Shown here: one piece after another, positions 7,980 to 17,887 of the stretch
How positions within the stretch are numbered: position 1 is the stretch's first letter
How the letters are laid out: each line of letters starts with the position of its first letter
From: Planctomycetota bacterium
GTDB taxonomy: Bacteria > Planctomycetota > Planctomycetia > Pirellulales > Pirellulaceae
Assembly (NCBI GenBank): GCA_963204965.1
Contig: CAUJKA010000347.1
Coordinates: 1 to 62,204 of the forward strand
DNA: 62,204 nucleotides
Direction of reading: 5' to 3'
The notes under the pieces: generated by a model
The model's input: only the letters and a program-made list of their open reading frames with translations
Database searches by the model: none
Told to the model about the DNA's origin: nothing
Translations under genes and position numbers: made by a program

Positions 7980-10703
7980 TCAATGAGTGGTGCATGCTGT
8001 ATTACTTCTCGCGGCGGTGTTTAAGACGGCTAATGCGTTGAGATGGTAGAGGACGTAGTAGGCTTGGCGAAGATCTTTGAGTTGCTCAGCCTCGCTGAGG
8101 CTGCTCCAGCAGCAGAGAGTGGCTCGCTGGTGCTCATGTTGAGGTGCCCGAACATCTTTCTTGGTTATTTCTCCATTCTGGTTCGTTGTGGTTAGGGTGA
8201 TCCTGGGCTTCTCTTCCTCGATGAACTCGTATCCCTTAAGCAGTTGCTCGGCCATCCAACGATTGTGCTCCATTTTCCCAAGCTTCATGAGTAGGCTGGG
8301 ATCGTCTTTAATAACGGCTTGAGGATCAGAGTACTCGTAGCCTTCCATGGGAAACGAAGCAACACTTTCAATCTTGGGAAGCGATGTGTCTCCCTTGACT
8401 GAAATTTGGTCGAGCCGGCCGCCGGCAACTTGGAATTTGATCAAGGAGTGCGCTGCGGCTTGAAGATTCGACTTGAGAAATTCAAACTTCGTGGGCTCAA
8501 TATTGCCTTCGCACTTCGAACCGACTTTCAACGAGGATGTTGCTAGACCATAGCTGTGCTCAACAACCGAAGCTAACTTCCGGATCAGGGTTGCATCGAG
8601 CAGGGCAGTGGAGATGCAATGCTCTTCCAGGCCGAATGGGACATGTCGCAAGTTGTCCGTTGCTAGCTCCGTCAACGCCTTATGCCCCTGTAGCCAAAAA
8701 TAGGTCGTAAGACTCGGATGAGGCTCGCCACTTGGACAATCAGGCTGAAGGCCCTTGCGCTGTGAGTACATATTCCATGCCTCAGCGAACTCGCTGGACC
8801 ATTGAAAGGATCGGCTGACCTCTTTGTCGCACACAATAACGCTGGGCTTGACGACAGTTGTGCCGTCTGGCTTTGTTAACCGATAGATCAAATCTAAGAA
8901 GGAAGCATCGCTGGGACTCACCGGGGCCTGTGTGAAAATCGCATTGGTTGCAAAGGTCACTGGGACCTTTGGGGCTGCAGGCTTTGGAGCTTTGGCCTGC
9001 TGTCCCTTTGGAGTGACTTTACCAATCGCTGCGGGCTTAGCTTTTATTGCTCGTGAATTTACCTTGGTTGCAGGACCACTGGCCGTAGCTTTAGTTCGTA
9101 CTACGTTTGTTGATTCATGCCAATCGTCAAATTGGCTATCGAACTGAACGTCTTTCCAATCCGGAAGGATGCTGTCTGGAACCGTGAACTTGGGATACCT
9201 GGCCATGAACGCAGCCGCCTCGGCCTGGGAATCTGAACAAAGCACAAGAATGCGGGACTTCTTGAGGTTGTCAAAGTGAGCCAACTGAGCAAGTCCGAGT
9301 GCAACCTCCTGGCCTAACTCTTGTAAACCGACGATGACGTAGAGTCCAACTTCATTATCTTCCTTCGGACGAATGCCTGGCTTGGTCAGCTCGCGTTGAA
9401 CCAAGTCTCGAACTGCATTCTGCTGAGCGTTGAAGTGACGCATTTCGATATGCGAGAGTTTGACTTGTTGTTTGAAGTACTCCTTCTCCATCCAGCTTTG
9501 CATGTTCGAATCGTAGACCTGCACATGACAGACCGCTTCTTCGTTACGGAGTATCTTACTTCGCAAGTATTGAATACTTCGTCGCCACCAGGGCGATATT
9601 TTTGGATCAGCCAGTGCTGTAGATTTCTCGACCTGTCGAATCGAGTAGGTGAGCAGGTGGTGGCTAATCTCCAGGTTCTTTCGATCATCGCCAGCAACCA
9701 CATAGATTGAAGAGATCGCATCAAAGGGAATCTTATCGTAGACACGATCATCAAGTGCATCACCGACGATTACCTGAGCACCCAGTGCTTGAGCCCGCTC
9801 GATGTGGACCGAATCGTTATCTGACTCGATCGACACGACTCGATGCCCTTCAGCAAGCAGATTGCGGATCAATCTCCGCCCAATTGTTCCCAAGCCAATC
9901 ACCAAGGCGACTTTCTTCCTGCTGTGAAAGCAATACAAACCTAGCCAAAACTCTCTACGAGCCCTCTCGCAAACGTAGGCAACAGTCTTGTATGCCACGA
10001 AGTATGCAAAGAGACAGCCGAAGATTCGGGCCAGCGTGAAGTAGAACTTAGTTTCAGGCTGAACTTCGCCGTCATGCGGGCTCATATTCATAAGTGGCAA
10101 TTGAGTCGCTTCGTAAAAGGCAGTAGAGTAGCGATCCCAGAAATCTAGATCTGGGTGTGCTGCAAGACCTCCGGCAACGGCTAACGCAAATGCAGAAAAG
10201 GCTAACACAATTCCGAGAAAGACTGACTTCTCGGCCATCCACAGGGGCACGAGAAAGTGAATCAGGAATCCAACGCAGGCGAGCAACCCAACTAAGCCAA
10301 GTGAGCTAACGCCAAGCTGTGGCACTAAAAACAAGACAAGAAAAAAAGCAAACGCCCCTCCCAACGACTTCCGATATGGGTGCTTTGCGACCAGAGCGGC
10401 TACGACAATGCTCAACAGCGCAACACCCACATAGAACCAGGAGTTCACCGCTCCAGGAGTAACTGCGGCTTGTGACGCGCCTGACTTGTCTGTAGAGGTG
10501 TTGGAAGTTGACGATTGAGCCCCAGACTTGTCTACCTTCGGATTAACGACAGTCTCTTCGGATTGTTGAATGCTGACTGTGACTTTGGAATCGATGGAGT
10601 TCTGCGTTCGAGTGGTCGAATCGCTTTGCAGCGAAGACGCGGCTAGACAGACAAAACCAAGCAGGGCATAAAACGCGATCATTATCTTTCCTACGTCATT
10701 CAT
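7980..10703 (-). CDS. Membrane protein with TrkA-N/RCK domain and C-terminal RyR domain
   Basis: A 907-residue protein starting at ATG 10703; a TTG five codons upstream is in frame. Hydrophobic segments lie near 7-23, 88-106, 116-129, 133-153, 161-181 and 221-243, with a Ser/Thr-rich linker at 27-85. Residues 187-220, between the last two helices, have the layout of a channel pore loop but no GYG selectivity sequence. A TrkA-N/RCK Rossmann domain follows (VALVIGLGTIGRRL, acidic residues after SIE near 293), then a second Rossmann-like region (YVIVGLQELGQEVALGL). The C-terminal LGKMEHNRWMAEQLLKGYEF (E812-W816) is the hallmark of a RyR domain. Prokaryotic RyR domains have been proposed to sense nucleotide-derived signals. 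Placement ahead of a TIR-STAND gene suggests a channel gated by the TIR product. The call is firm for domains, inferred for function. Confidence 0.88.
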   Translation of the reverse strand: MNDVGKIMIAFYALLGFVCLAASSLQSDSTTRTQNSIDSKVTVSIQQSEETVVNPKVDKSGAQSSTSNTSTDKSGASQAAVTPGAVNSWFYVGVALLSIVVAALVAKHPYRKSLGGAFAFFLVLFLVPQLGVSSLGLVGLLACVGFLIHFLVPLWMAEKSVFLGIVLAFSAFALAVAGGLAAHPDLDFWDRYSTAFYEATQLPLMNMSPHDGEVQPETKFYFTLARIFGCLFAYFVAYKTVAYVCERARREFWLGLYCFHSRKKVALVIGLGTIGRRLIRNLLAEGHRVVSIESDNDSVHIERAQALGAQVIVGDALDDRVYDKIPFDAISSIYVVAGDDRKNLEISHHLLTYSIRQVEKSTALADPKISPWWRRSIQYLRSKILRNEEAVCHVQVYDSNMQSWMEKEYFKQQVKLSHIEMRHFNAQQNAVRDLVQRELTKPGIRPKEDNEVGLYVIVGLQELGQEVALGLAQLAHFDNLKKSRILVLCSDSQAEAAAFMARYPKFTVPDSILPDWKDVQFDSQFDDWHESTNVVRTKATASGPATKVNSRAIKAKPAAIGKVTPKGQQAKAPKPAAPKVPVTFATNAIFTQAPVSPSDASFLDLIYRLTKPDGTTVVKPSVIVCDKEVSRSFQWSSEFAEAWNMYSQRKGLQPDCPSGEPHPSLTTYFWLQGHKALTELATDNLRHVPFGLEEHCISTALLDATLIRKLASVVEHSYGLATSSLKVGSKCEGNIEPTKFEFLKSNLQAAAHSLIKFQVAGGRLDQISVKGDTSLPKIESVASFPMEGYEYSDPQAVIKDDPSLLMKLGKMEHNRWMAEQLLKGYEFIEEEKPRITLTTTNQNGEITKKDVRAPQHEHQRATLCCWSSLSEAEQLKDLRQAYYVLYHLNALAVLNTAARSNTACTTH

Positions 10704-10748
10704 AGCTGTTAATCGCAACGCTTTGGGGCATAGTTGGATCTGGGATCA

Positions 10749-10763
10749 GTGTTAAGGTAACAC
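10749..10763. promoter_or_regulatory. Inverted repeat upstream of the RyR-TIR module
   Basis: GTGTTA-AGG-TAACAC is a perfect 6-bp inverted repeat centred about 53 bp before the start of the RyR/TrkA-N gene. It could be an operator for the two-gene module. No regulator gene is obviously paired with it. Confidence 0.4.
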
Positions 10764-10797
10764 CAAAGATGATAATCACAGCGTGGCGGGTTTGTAG

Positions 10798-10918
10798 ATA
10801 GTCGCCTTTCGCTCCGCGAAAGTAGCGATCCGTCACGATCTTAAGTCGACCAATCGATCTATTTCAACCAGGAGAAGAGAATAGCCGCGCATACTTTCGC
10901 GGAGCGAAAGGCGACTAT
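10798..10918. repeat. Paired inverted copies of the hairpin repeat
   Basis: The 27-bp unit at 10892-10918 is perfectly inverted at 10798-10824. Each unit is itself a hairpin (CTTTCGC-GGA-GCGAAAG). From 10822 to 10918 the element also carries GTAGCGATCC, ACGATCTT and GAAGAGAA, which recur in order at 12192-12283. No gene is seen in 10704-11175; it holds this element, the small inverted repeat at 10749 and the direct repeat at 11106. Confidence 0.85.
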
Positions 10919-11105
10919 TCCAGAATCGCATGGTTATTGCTTTACTGACACAACTGAAATACAATCAGTCTGCGGGTGGCGATTGGCAAAAACAAGTTTT
11001 GAGCCGAAGAGATTGTAATACCTTTTGAAGGTCCGATTATTAGATTCTGATGAAACGGAATCGTCAGAATTCCCGAGACGCAGGAATTCTGGTTAGAGGG
11101 CAAAA

Positions 11106-11162
11106 AAGGAACTCTGGCGAGTCCCACTACGAGGGGAAAGGAATTCGGGCGAATCCCACTAC
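11106..11162 (+). repeat. Direct repeat in the LysR gene leader
   Basis: Two 25-bp copies at 11106-11130 and 11138-11162, both of the form AAGGAA-TC-GGCGA-TCCCACTAC, 32 bp apart, with a third shorter GGAATTCTGG before them. They lie just upstream of the LysR start and argue that the in-frame ATG at 11050 is not the true start. Confidence 0.65.
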
Positions 11163-11175
11163 AGGAATACAACCA

Positions 11176-12183
11176 ATGAGAAACGTGAATCATATCCCGC
11201 TTGATTTGATGCAAACTTTCATCAAGATCGTTGAGTTCGATGGGGATGCGTCGGCGGCGGCGCGAGCGTTGGATATCTCGCAGCCGACGATTTCCAAGCG
11301 ACTTACGGCGTTGAAACTTATCGTCGGAACCGAGGAAGGACGGCCGTGGCTGATCCTTAAAGGCAAGCGATGGTTGTTAACGCCGGCGGGTGAACGAGTG
11401 CGCGGTGTTGTGGCAGATCTGGTTCGGCAGTATGAGAAGGTCGAGCAGTTCATCGGAGAAGGTCAAAATGCGAAAGCGACACTAGCGATCGCTTGCGGGC
11501 AGACGGCAGCCAGCGGCTTTGTGCGTGAAGCTGTGGAACAACTGCTGATCGAAAGTCCCGATGTAACCGTTCGCATTGCTTCTCCGCGAGGCAGATCGCG
11601 TATCGAAGGCGTGGCTGGTGGGCAATTCGATATGGCCGTTGTGACCGACAACGAGTCGATGATTCGTGAAGTGGCTGGCATTGAGCTTTATGTCGAACCA
11701 CTGAACATCGACCGCTTTGTTATCGTTGGAAACCCGCCGGCGAAGGCTTGGTGGAGCAAAGCGTGGGATGCGTTGCCGGTTCGCCGGGCGTTAACGGCCA
11801 AGGAGATCGCAGAATTTCCGTTGATCTTGCCCGAGCCAGATGCTTCGCGTCGTCAACAGTTCGATCAATGGTTCAGCCAATCAAATAACAAATCGCCCAA
11901 CGTTGTTTTGGAAGTCGGCGGATGGTTGAGTCTCTTGCAGTTTGTCCAAGTTGGAATCGGCGTTGGCTTTGCAACGCAACAAGCTGTGGCCGCATTCGAA
12001 GCGATGAGGCCAACTCGAGCTAGTACCAAACCAAGCATGGTTGTGCGAGCGCTGGACGAGAAGGACTTTCCTCCCGACCAAGTGCGATTGATCGCCAGGA
12101 AGCCTCAAGGCCGAGATAAACCTGACTTTGGAACTTCCGCTCAACGGCTATTGGAGCTAATCCGGCTTACTAGCGGCCATTAG
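11176..12183 (+). CDS. LysR-family transcriptional regulator
   Basis: A 335-residue protein with an N-terminal winged helix-turn-helix (LDLMQTFIKIVEFDGDAS, then AAARALDISQPTISKRLTAL) and a C-terminal periplasmic-binding-like effector domain (about 95-320). The start ATG at 11176 sits just before the helix-turn-helix; the frame upstream consists of repeat DNA. It is convergent with the catalase-peroxidase gene, not divergent, so local autoregulation of that gene is not implied. It lacks the paired redox cysteines of OxyR, so a peroxide-sensing role is not supported by the sequence. The effector is unknown. Confidence 0.85.
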   Translation: MRNVNHIPLDLMQTFIKIVEFDGDASAAARALDISQPTISKRLTALKLIVGTEEGRPWLILKGKRWLLTPAGERVRGVVADLVRQYEKVEQFIGEGQNAKATLAIACGQTAASGFVREAVEQLLIESPDVTVRIASPRGRSRIEGVAGGQFDMAVVTDNESMIREVAGIELYVEPLNIDRFVIVGNPPAKAWWSKAWDALPVRRALTAKEIAEFPLILPEPDASRRQQFDQWFSQSNNKSPNVVLEVGGWLSLLQFVQVGIGVGFATQQAVAAFEAMRPTRASTKPSMVVRALDEKDFPPDQVRLIARKPQGRDKPDFGTSAQRLLELIRLTSGH

Positions 12184-12191
12184 ATGAGAAC

Positions 12192-12283
12192 GTAGCGATC
12201 CATTACGATCTTGAAGGATTTATTAAAAAAAGCCTGGGGAAGAGAACAGCCTCGCATACTTTTGCGGAGCAAAAGGCGACTAT
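12192..12283 (+). repeat. Hairpin repeat, diverged copy with compensatory change
   Basis: This element matches 10822-10918 in order: GTAGCGATCC, ACGATCTT, GGAAGAGAA, then the hairpin at 12257-12283. The stem reads CTTTTGC-GGA-GCAAAAG, in which a C-to-T in one arm is matched by a G-to-A in the other. It lies between the convergent LysR and catalase-peroxidase genes and may serve as a terminator. Confidence 0.8.
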
Positions 12284-12342
12284 CAGCGGTCGCACATACA
12301 ACCGCTGAGTTGTTGTCACACAATCATTGTCACAGAGTAAGA

Positions 12343-14730
<2,388 letters not shown>

Positions 14731-14914
14731 TTATTCCTTGAAGGGGTAGGCTATCGTACTTGTGATTGTTTCCACAGAGGATCGAACACTAGTACCTTAG
14801 GCCATCTTCAAGCATAAATCCAATGCATGCACAGCATATTAGCTATACACTCAGTGCATGGCAGGAAAATCATGGGGGATGAGGTTGCGATTTTTGAAGA
14901 AGGTGTCAAGAAAT

Positions 14915-15004
14915 CGTGCTCGTGCTCAATGGAATGGTGCTCGTAATCGTGCTCGAAAGACCGGATTCGAGCACGAGCACCGTCTTCGACTGAGCACGAG
15001 CACG
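14915..15004. repeat. Nested GAGCAC inverted-repeat element
   Basis: CGTGCTCGTGCTC (14915-14927) is perfectly inverted as GAGCACGAGCACG (14992-15004), with inner copies at 14937-14954 and 14969-14980. It could fold into a long cruciform or RNA hairpin. It lies in the 345-bp gap between the katG and glycosyltransferase genes; the rest of the gap holds the katG leader and a short stretch (15037-15052) shared with 213-228. Confidence 0.75.
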
Positions 15005-15072
15005 AAAATCCGTCTTGCGACGCTGACGGCGGCTACCGCCTGCGGTTCAAGATGCAATTGCCCAGCCAGTTT

Positions 15073-16146
15073 CTAAAATCGCTCTCCGTTCCACAGTTTA
15101 TCGTAGACACTTGCGTAGCCTTCGATCTCGCGATCGAGAGATAATCGTTCGACGGCGACTTGACGAGCTTTGCGGCCCATTTCGTGGAGGCGTTGAGGGT
15201 CCGCGGTGATTTTCAGAACGGACTGTGACAGCGCATCGATTTGGTCGATGCCGACGACGTAGCCCGTTTGATCCTCTTCGATAATCTGCCGAAAGATGCC
15301 CGTGTCGGTAGCGACGACGGCTAAGCCGCTGGACATCGCTTCGAGTGGCGTCATACCAAAGCCTTCGTATCGCGGCGGTGCCACCAGCAACGATAGTGAG
15401 CTAAGTAGTTTGGGTAGTTCGTGCGGCGACTTCTCGCCGACGAAAACGACACGATGCTCTAATCCATGAGCTTGTAACTGTTGGCGAAGTTTTTTCTCGA
15501 ACTCGGCTTCAGCGGGTTTGGAGCGGCCGATAATCACCGCCGTAAAATCTGGGCGTTGCGGCAAAACGCGACACATAGCTTCGACGAATAGGTCCGTGCC
15601 TTTTTCTGGTCGAACTCGGCCAACAATCCCAATGCCATATCGGCCTGGAAGACCAAGTTGCTGCCAAGCGGCTTGGCGATCGGCGGCTGGCTGGAATCGC
15701 TGCGTGTCGACACCATGAGGCACAACGGCCGCGACATGGGGTACGAACTTGGCCGCCTGTGTAGTAGTCGCAACGACCGCGTCCATGCGTGCAATCAAAT
15801 GTCGAGGTATTGCAGAATGCAATCGCTGAGCCGCCGAGGTGAAGACGATCTTGATCGGTAAACGCAGAATGTCTCGCGCGAAGAGAGCCGACAACATCTC
15901 CATGTTGCGTCGAACATGCCATATCGCAAAGGGCCGTTGATTTGGTCGACTGCGACTGCATCGTAGGGCTTGGCGATAACTGCAACATTGCTTAAGCGAA
16001 GGCAACGGCAAACCCACTAGCTTGAGCGCGTAGCGGCTGATCTGCTTCGAGATTACCGCGTCGGCGGTCGCAGATACTCCTGTGAAGCGTTTGTGGAAGT
16101 TCGTTACATACACTTCCGGCGTTACTTCGATGTTGACGCTGCTCAT
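15073..16146 (-). CDS. Family 4 glycosyltransferase
   Basis: A 357-residue GT-B glycosyltransferase. The N-terminal half has FTGVSATADAV and a weakly conserved acceptor domain. The C-terminal donor domain has IGIVGRVRPEKGTDLFVEA and the E-X7-E region PPRYEGFGMTPLEAMSSGLAVVATD, both classic for GT4. Such enzymes add sugars from nucleotide donors to lipopolysaccharide cores or exopolysaccharide; the sequence resembles core mannosyltransferases of the LpcC type, but the sugar cannot be fixed from sequence. The ATG at 16146 (MSSVNIEVTPEV) was chosen; the longer frame to 16245 adds a polar, unconserved-looking extension. It stands alone. Confidence 0.85.
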   Translation of the reverse strand: MSSVNIEVTPEVYVTNFHKRFTGVSATADAVISKQISRYALKLVGLPLPSLKQCCSYRQALRCSRSRPNQRPFAIWHVRRNMEMLSALFARDILRLPIKIVFTSAAQRLHSAIPRHLIARMDAVVATTTQAAKFVPHVAAVVPHGVDTQRFQPAADRQAAWQQLGLPGRYGIGIVGRVRPEKGTDLFVEAMCRVLPQRPDFTAVIIGRSKPAEAEFEKKLRQQLQAHGLEHRVVFVGEKSPHELPKLLSSLSLLVAPPRYEGFGMTPLEAMSSGLAVVATDTGIFRQIIEEDQTGYVVGIDQIDALSQSVLKITADPQRLHEMGRKARQVAVERLSLDREIEGYASVYDKLWNGERF

Positions 16147-16605
16147 CGTTCTCTCTTGAGCTTGGTGCTGCCTTGAGCTTCGGTCTGTCCGGCTTGTTTC
16201 ATTCCTCTGAATGTTCTGAAAGTTCATCTTAGGAAAACTAGACAAGCTAGATCAAGGCATCTTGAGCTCGCCTGAGTGTCCGATCGAGTTGCGAAGGCGT
16301 TAACTGTTCAATGAAGGGTACCGAATGGGCCATTCAAGCAGACCTATTTGTCCATCATCAGCTTGCCTAATGTCAAAATACGCAGAAAAAATGGACTAAA
16401 TCGAGTTGATGTGGTCAACAATTTATGGAAAACCCCATGTGCGGATTTGACATTGAAGAAATACGCGAAAGCCGACCCATCGGAGGGGTGTTCATGAGGT
16501 CGTAGAGCTGTAGATTGTTGACATTGTCAGCGGGAGGTTGGCCAAACGCTGGACCTACCTGCGCGCCATCCTACCATTCCTCGTAGATTAGAAGATCATC
16601 TATCG
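16147..16605. other. Intergenic region with no recognised feature
   Basis: About 460 bp between the divergent GT4 and NRDE genes. It should hold both promoters, but no -35/-10 pair, repeat or hairpin stands out convincingly. A TTGACA near 16518 lacks a good -10 partner. Confidence 0.5.
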
Positions 16606-17388
16606 ATGTGTTTATTGGCAGTTCTCTACCGTCTTGTTCCTGAGAGCCCAATCCTAGTCGCCGCCAATAGAGAGGAGTATTACGACCGTCCATCACAGCC
16701 CCCAACCATTCAGTCCGGCAAGCCTCGCATGTTATGCGGTATGGATCAACGAGCCGGAGGAACTTGGCTGGGTGTTAACCAGCACGGCATGTTCGTCGGC
16801 ATCTGCACACGACGTGTCCCTGGAGGAGCCGATACCGTAGGCTTACGCAATCGCGGTTTGGTCGCTCGCGAAGTACTGCGTTGTGGATCAGCTCGAAGTG
16901 GCATCGATAAAGCGATGGACGAGCTTGTGACGCATCGCTACGAACCGTTCAACATGATCATCTGCGACTCCGAAAGCGGATGGGTTGTGTATAACAATGC
17001 GGAACAAAACGAAGTCAAGCCGTTGGAAGATGGCCTGAATATCATTAGCAGTCAGAACTTGAACGATCCAATGGACGAACGCGTTCAATTGGCTCACCGT
17101 CTCCTAACGTTGCAAAACCTGGACTCGCCGGTCAAGTTCTTGGCTGTTGCGAGCAAAGTTTTCGCCCGCAATGGGACACCGACAAGTCGAGCGAGCATGG
17201 TGATTCGTGGTCAGGACTGGGGCACGATCAGCAGTACGTTGATTGCGCTGAGTCCAAAACCTCGCGATGCCATTTTCCAATACGCGGCTGGTTCTCCAGA
17301 CGAAGCCAAGTATGAAGACTACTCGCCAATGCTTCGCGACATCCTCAGTCGCGGGTTGCGAGAGGCCAGATCGAAGGTTAAGGCTTAG
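16606..17388 (+). CDS. NRDE (TANGO2-like) family protein
   Basis: A 260-residue member of the NRDE/TANGO2 family. It starts MCLLAVLYRLVPESPILVAANREE, with Cys2 at the position of an Ntn-hydrolase nucleophile and the family motif N-R-E-E followed by YYDRP. GMDQRAGGTWLGVNQHGMFVGICTRR is the conserved block after it. Family members have been linked to haem trafficking in eukaryotes, but no reaction is established in bacteria. The length is full. A hairpin at 17431-17461 follows the stop. Confidence 0.85.
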   Translation: MCLLAVLYRLVPESPILVAANREEYYDRPSQPPTIQSGKPRMLCGMDQRAGGTWLGVNQHGMFVGICTRRVPGGADTVGLRNRGLVAREVLRCGSARSGIDKAMDELVTHRYEPFNMIICDSESGWVVYNNAEQNEVKPLEDGLNIISSQNLNDPMDERVQLAHRLLTLQNLDSPVKFLAVASKVFARNGTPTSRASMVIRGQDWGTISSTLIALSPKPRDAIFQYAAGSPDEAKYEDYSPMLRDILSRGLREARSKVKA

Positions 17389-17430
17389 GAAGACTAGGCT
17401 AATCTGACGAAAACCAAGTCAACAACGCGT

Positions 17431-17461
17431 AAGCCTGCGGGATGCCAGATCCTGCAGGCTT
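17431..17461 (+). terminator. Hairpin after the NRDE gene
   Basis: AAGCCTGC is inverted as GCAGGCTT around a 15-base loop, followed by ATTCTGTT. This is a plausible weak intrinsic terminator about 40 bp past the stop of the NRDE gene. Confidence 0.5.
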
Positions 17462-17490
17462 ATTCTGTTGTGCGACGAGTGGTGCACTGT

Positions 17491-17680
17491 TTGGTTTTAG
17501 GGGCGAAGCCCTGTCCGTTTACATAGTCCAGCCCATCGGGCTGGGGCTGAATACGAACGACAAAAATAGGGCCGTTGGCCCTTACGCTACTAAAGCTCGA
17601 TTACCCAGCCCGTTGGACTGGGCTATGTAAATTGCTGGACCTTCGGCCCGAAATCCCAGAAACAGCGCAACATCAAAACT
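17491..17680 (+). repeat. Cluster of dispersed intergenic repeats
   Basis: 17491-17526 matches the reverse complement of 155-190 (34 of 36). 17666-17680 equals 195-209. In between are self-complementary pieces such as CAGCCCATCGGGCTGG and GGGCCGTTGGCCC; the latter words also occur in the terminator at 64-120. The 500-bp gap 17389-17887 holds this cluster and no supported gene. Confidence 0.75.
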
Positions 17681-17887
17681 AACTCGACGCGATACTGCCA
17701 AGCCAGCAGGATTCCCAAATCTCAGCAATGGACCTAGAATCTGAGTCCATAACTGCCGCCGGTCGCAAGTAAAGCTGACCGCAAATAATACAGCTCGCAA
17801 TCACGATAAGCACAAGCTCCAAAATTCAAAGCTGAAGAACAGCACAAACCAACAAGCTAATACAGCGTCACCATTGAAAGAGTCGAA

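Noticed and set aside
9396..10039. Plus-strand frames of 104 and 110 residues
   Set aside because: They are antisense shadows of the RyR/TrkA-N gene with no recognisable protein features.
11050..11175. N-terminal extension of the LysR gene
   Set aside because: The extension is encoded by direct-repeat DNA and has no LysR-like sequence.
14858..15076. 72-residue frame rich in Arg and HEH/ST repeats
   Set aside because: It is the translation of the nested GAGCAC repeat; composition and lack of any ordered pattern argue against a gene.
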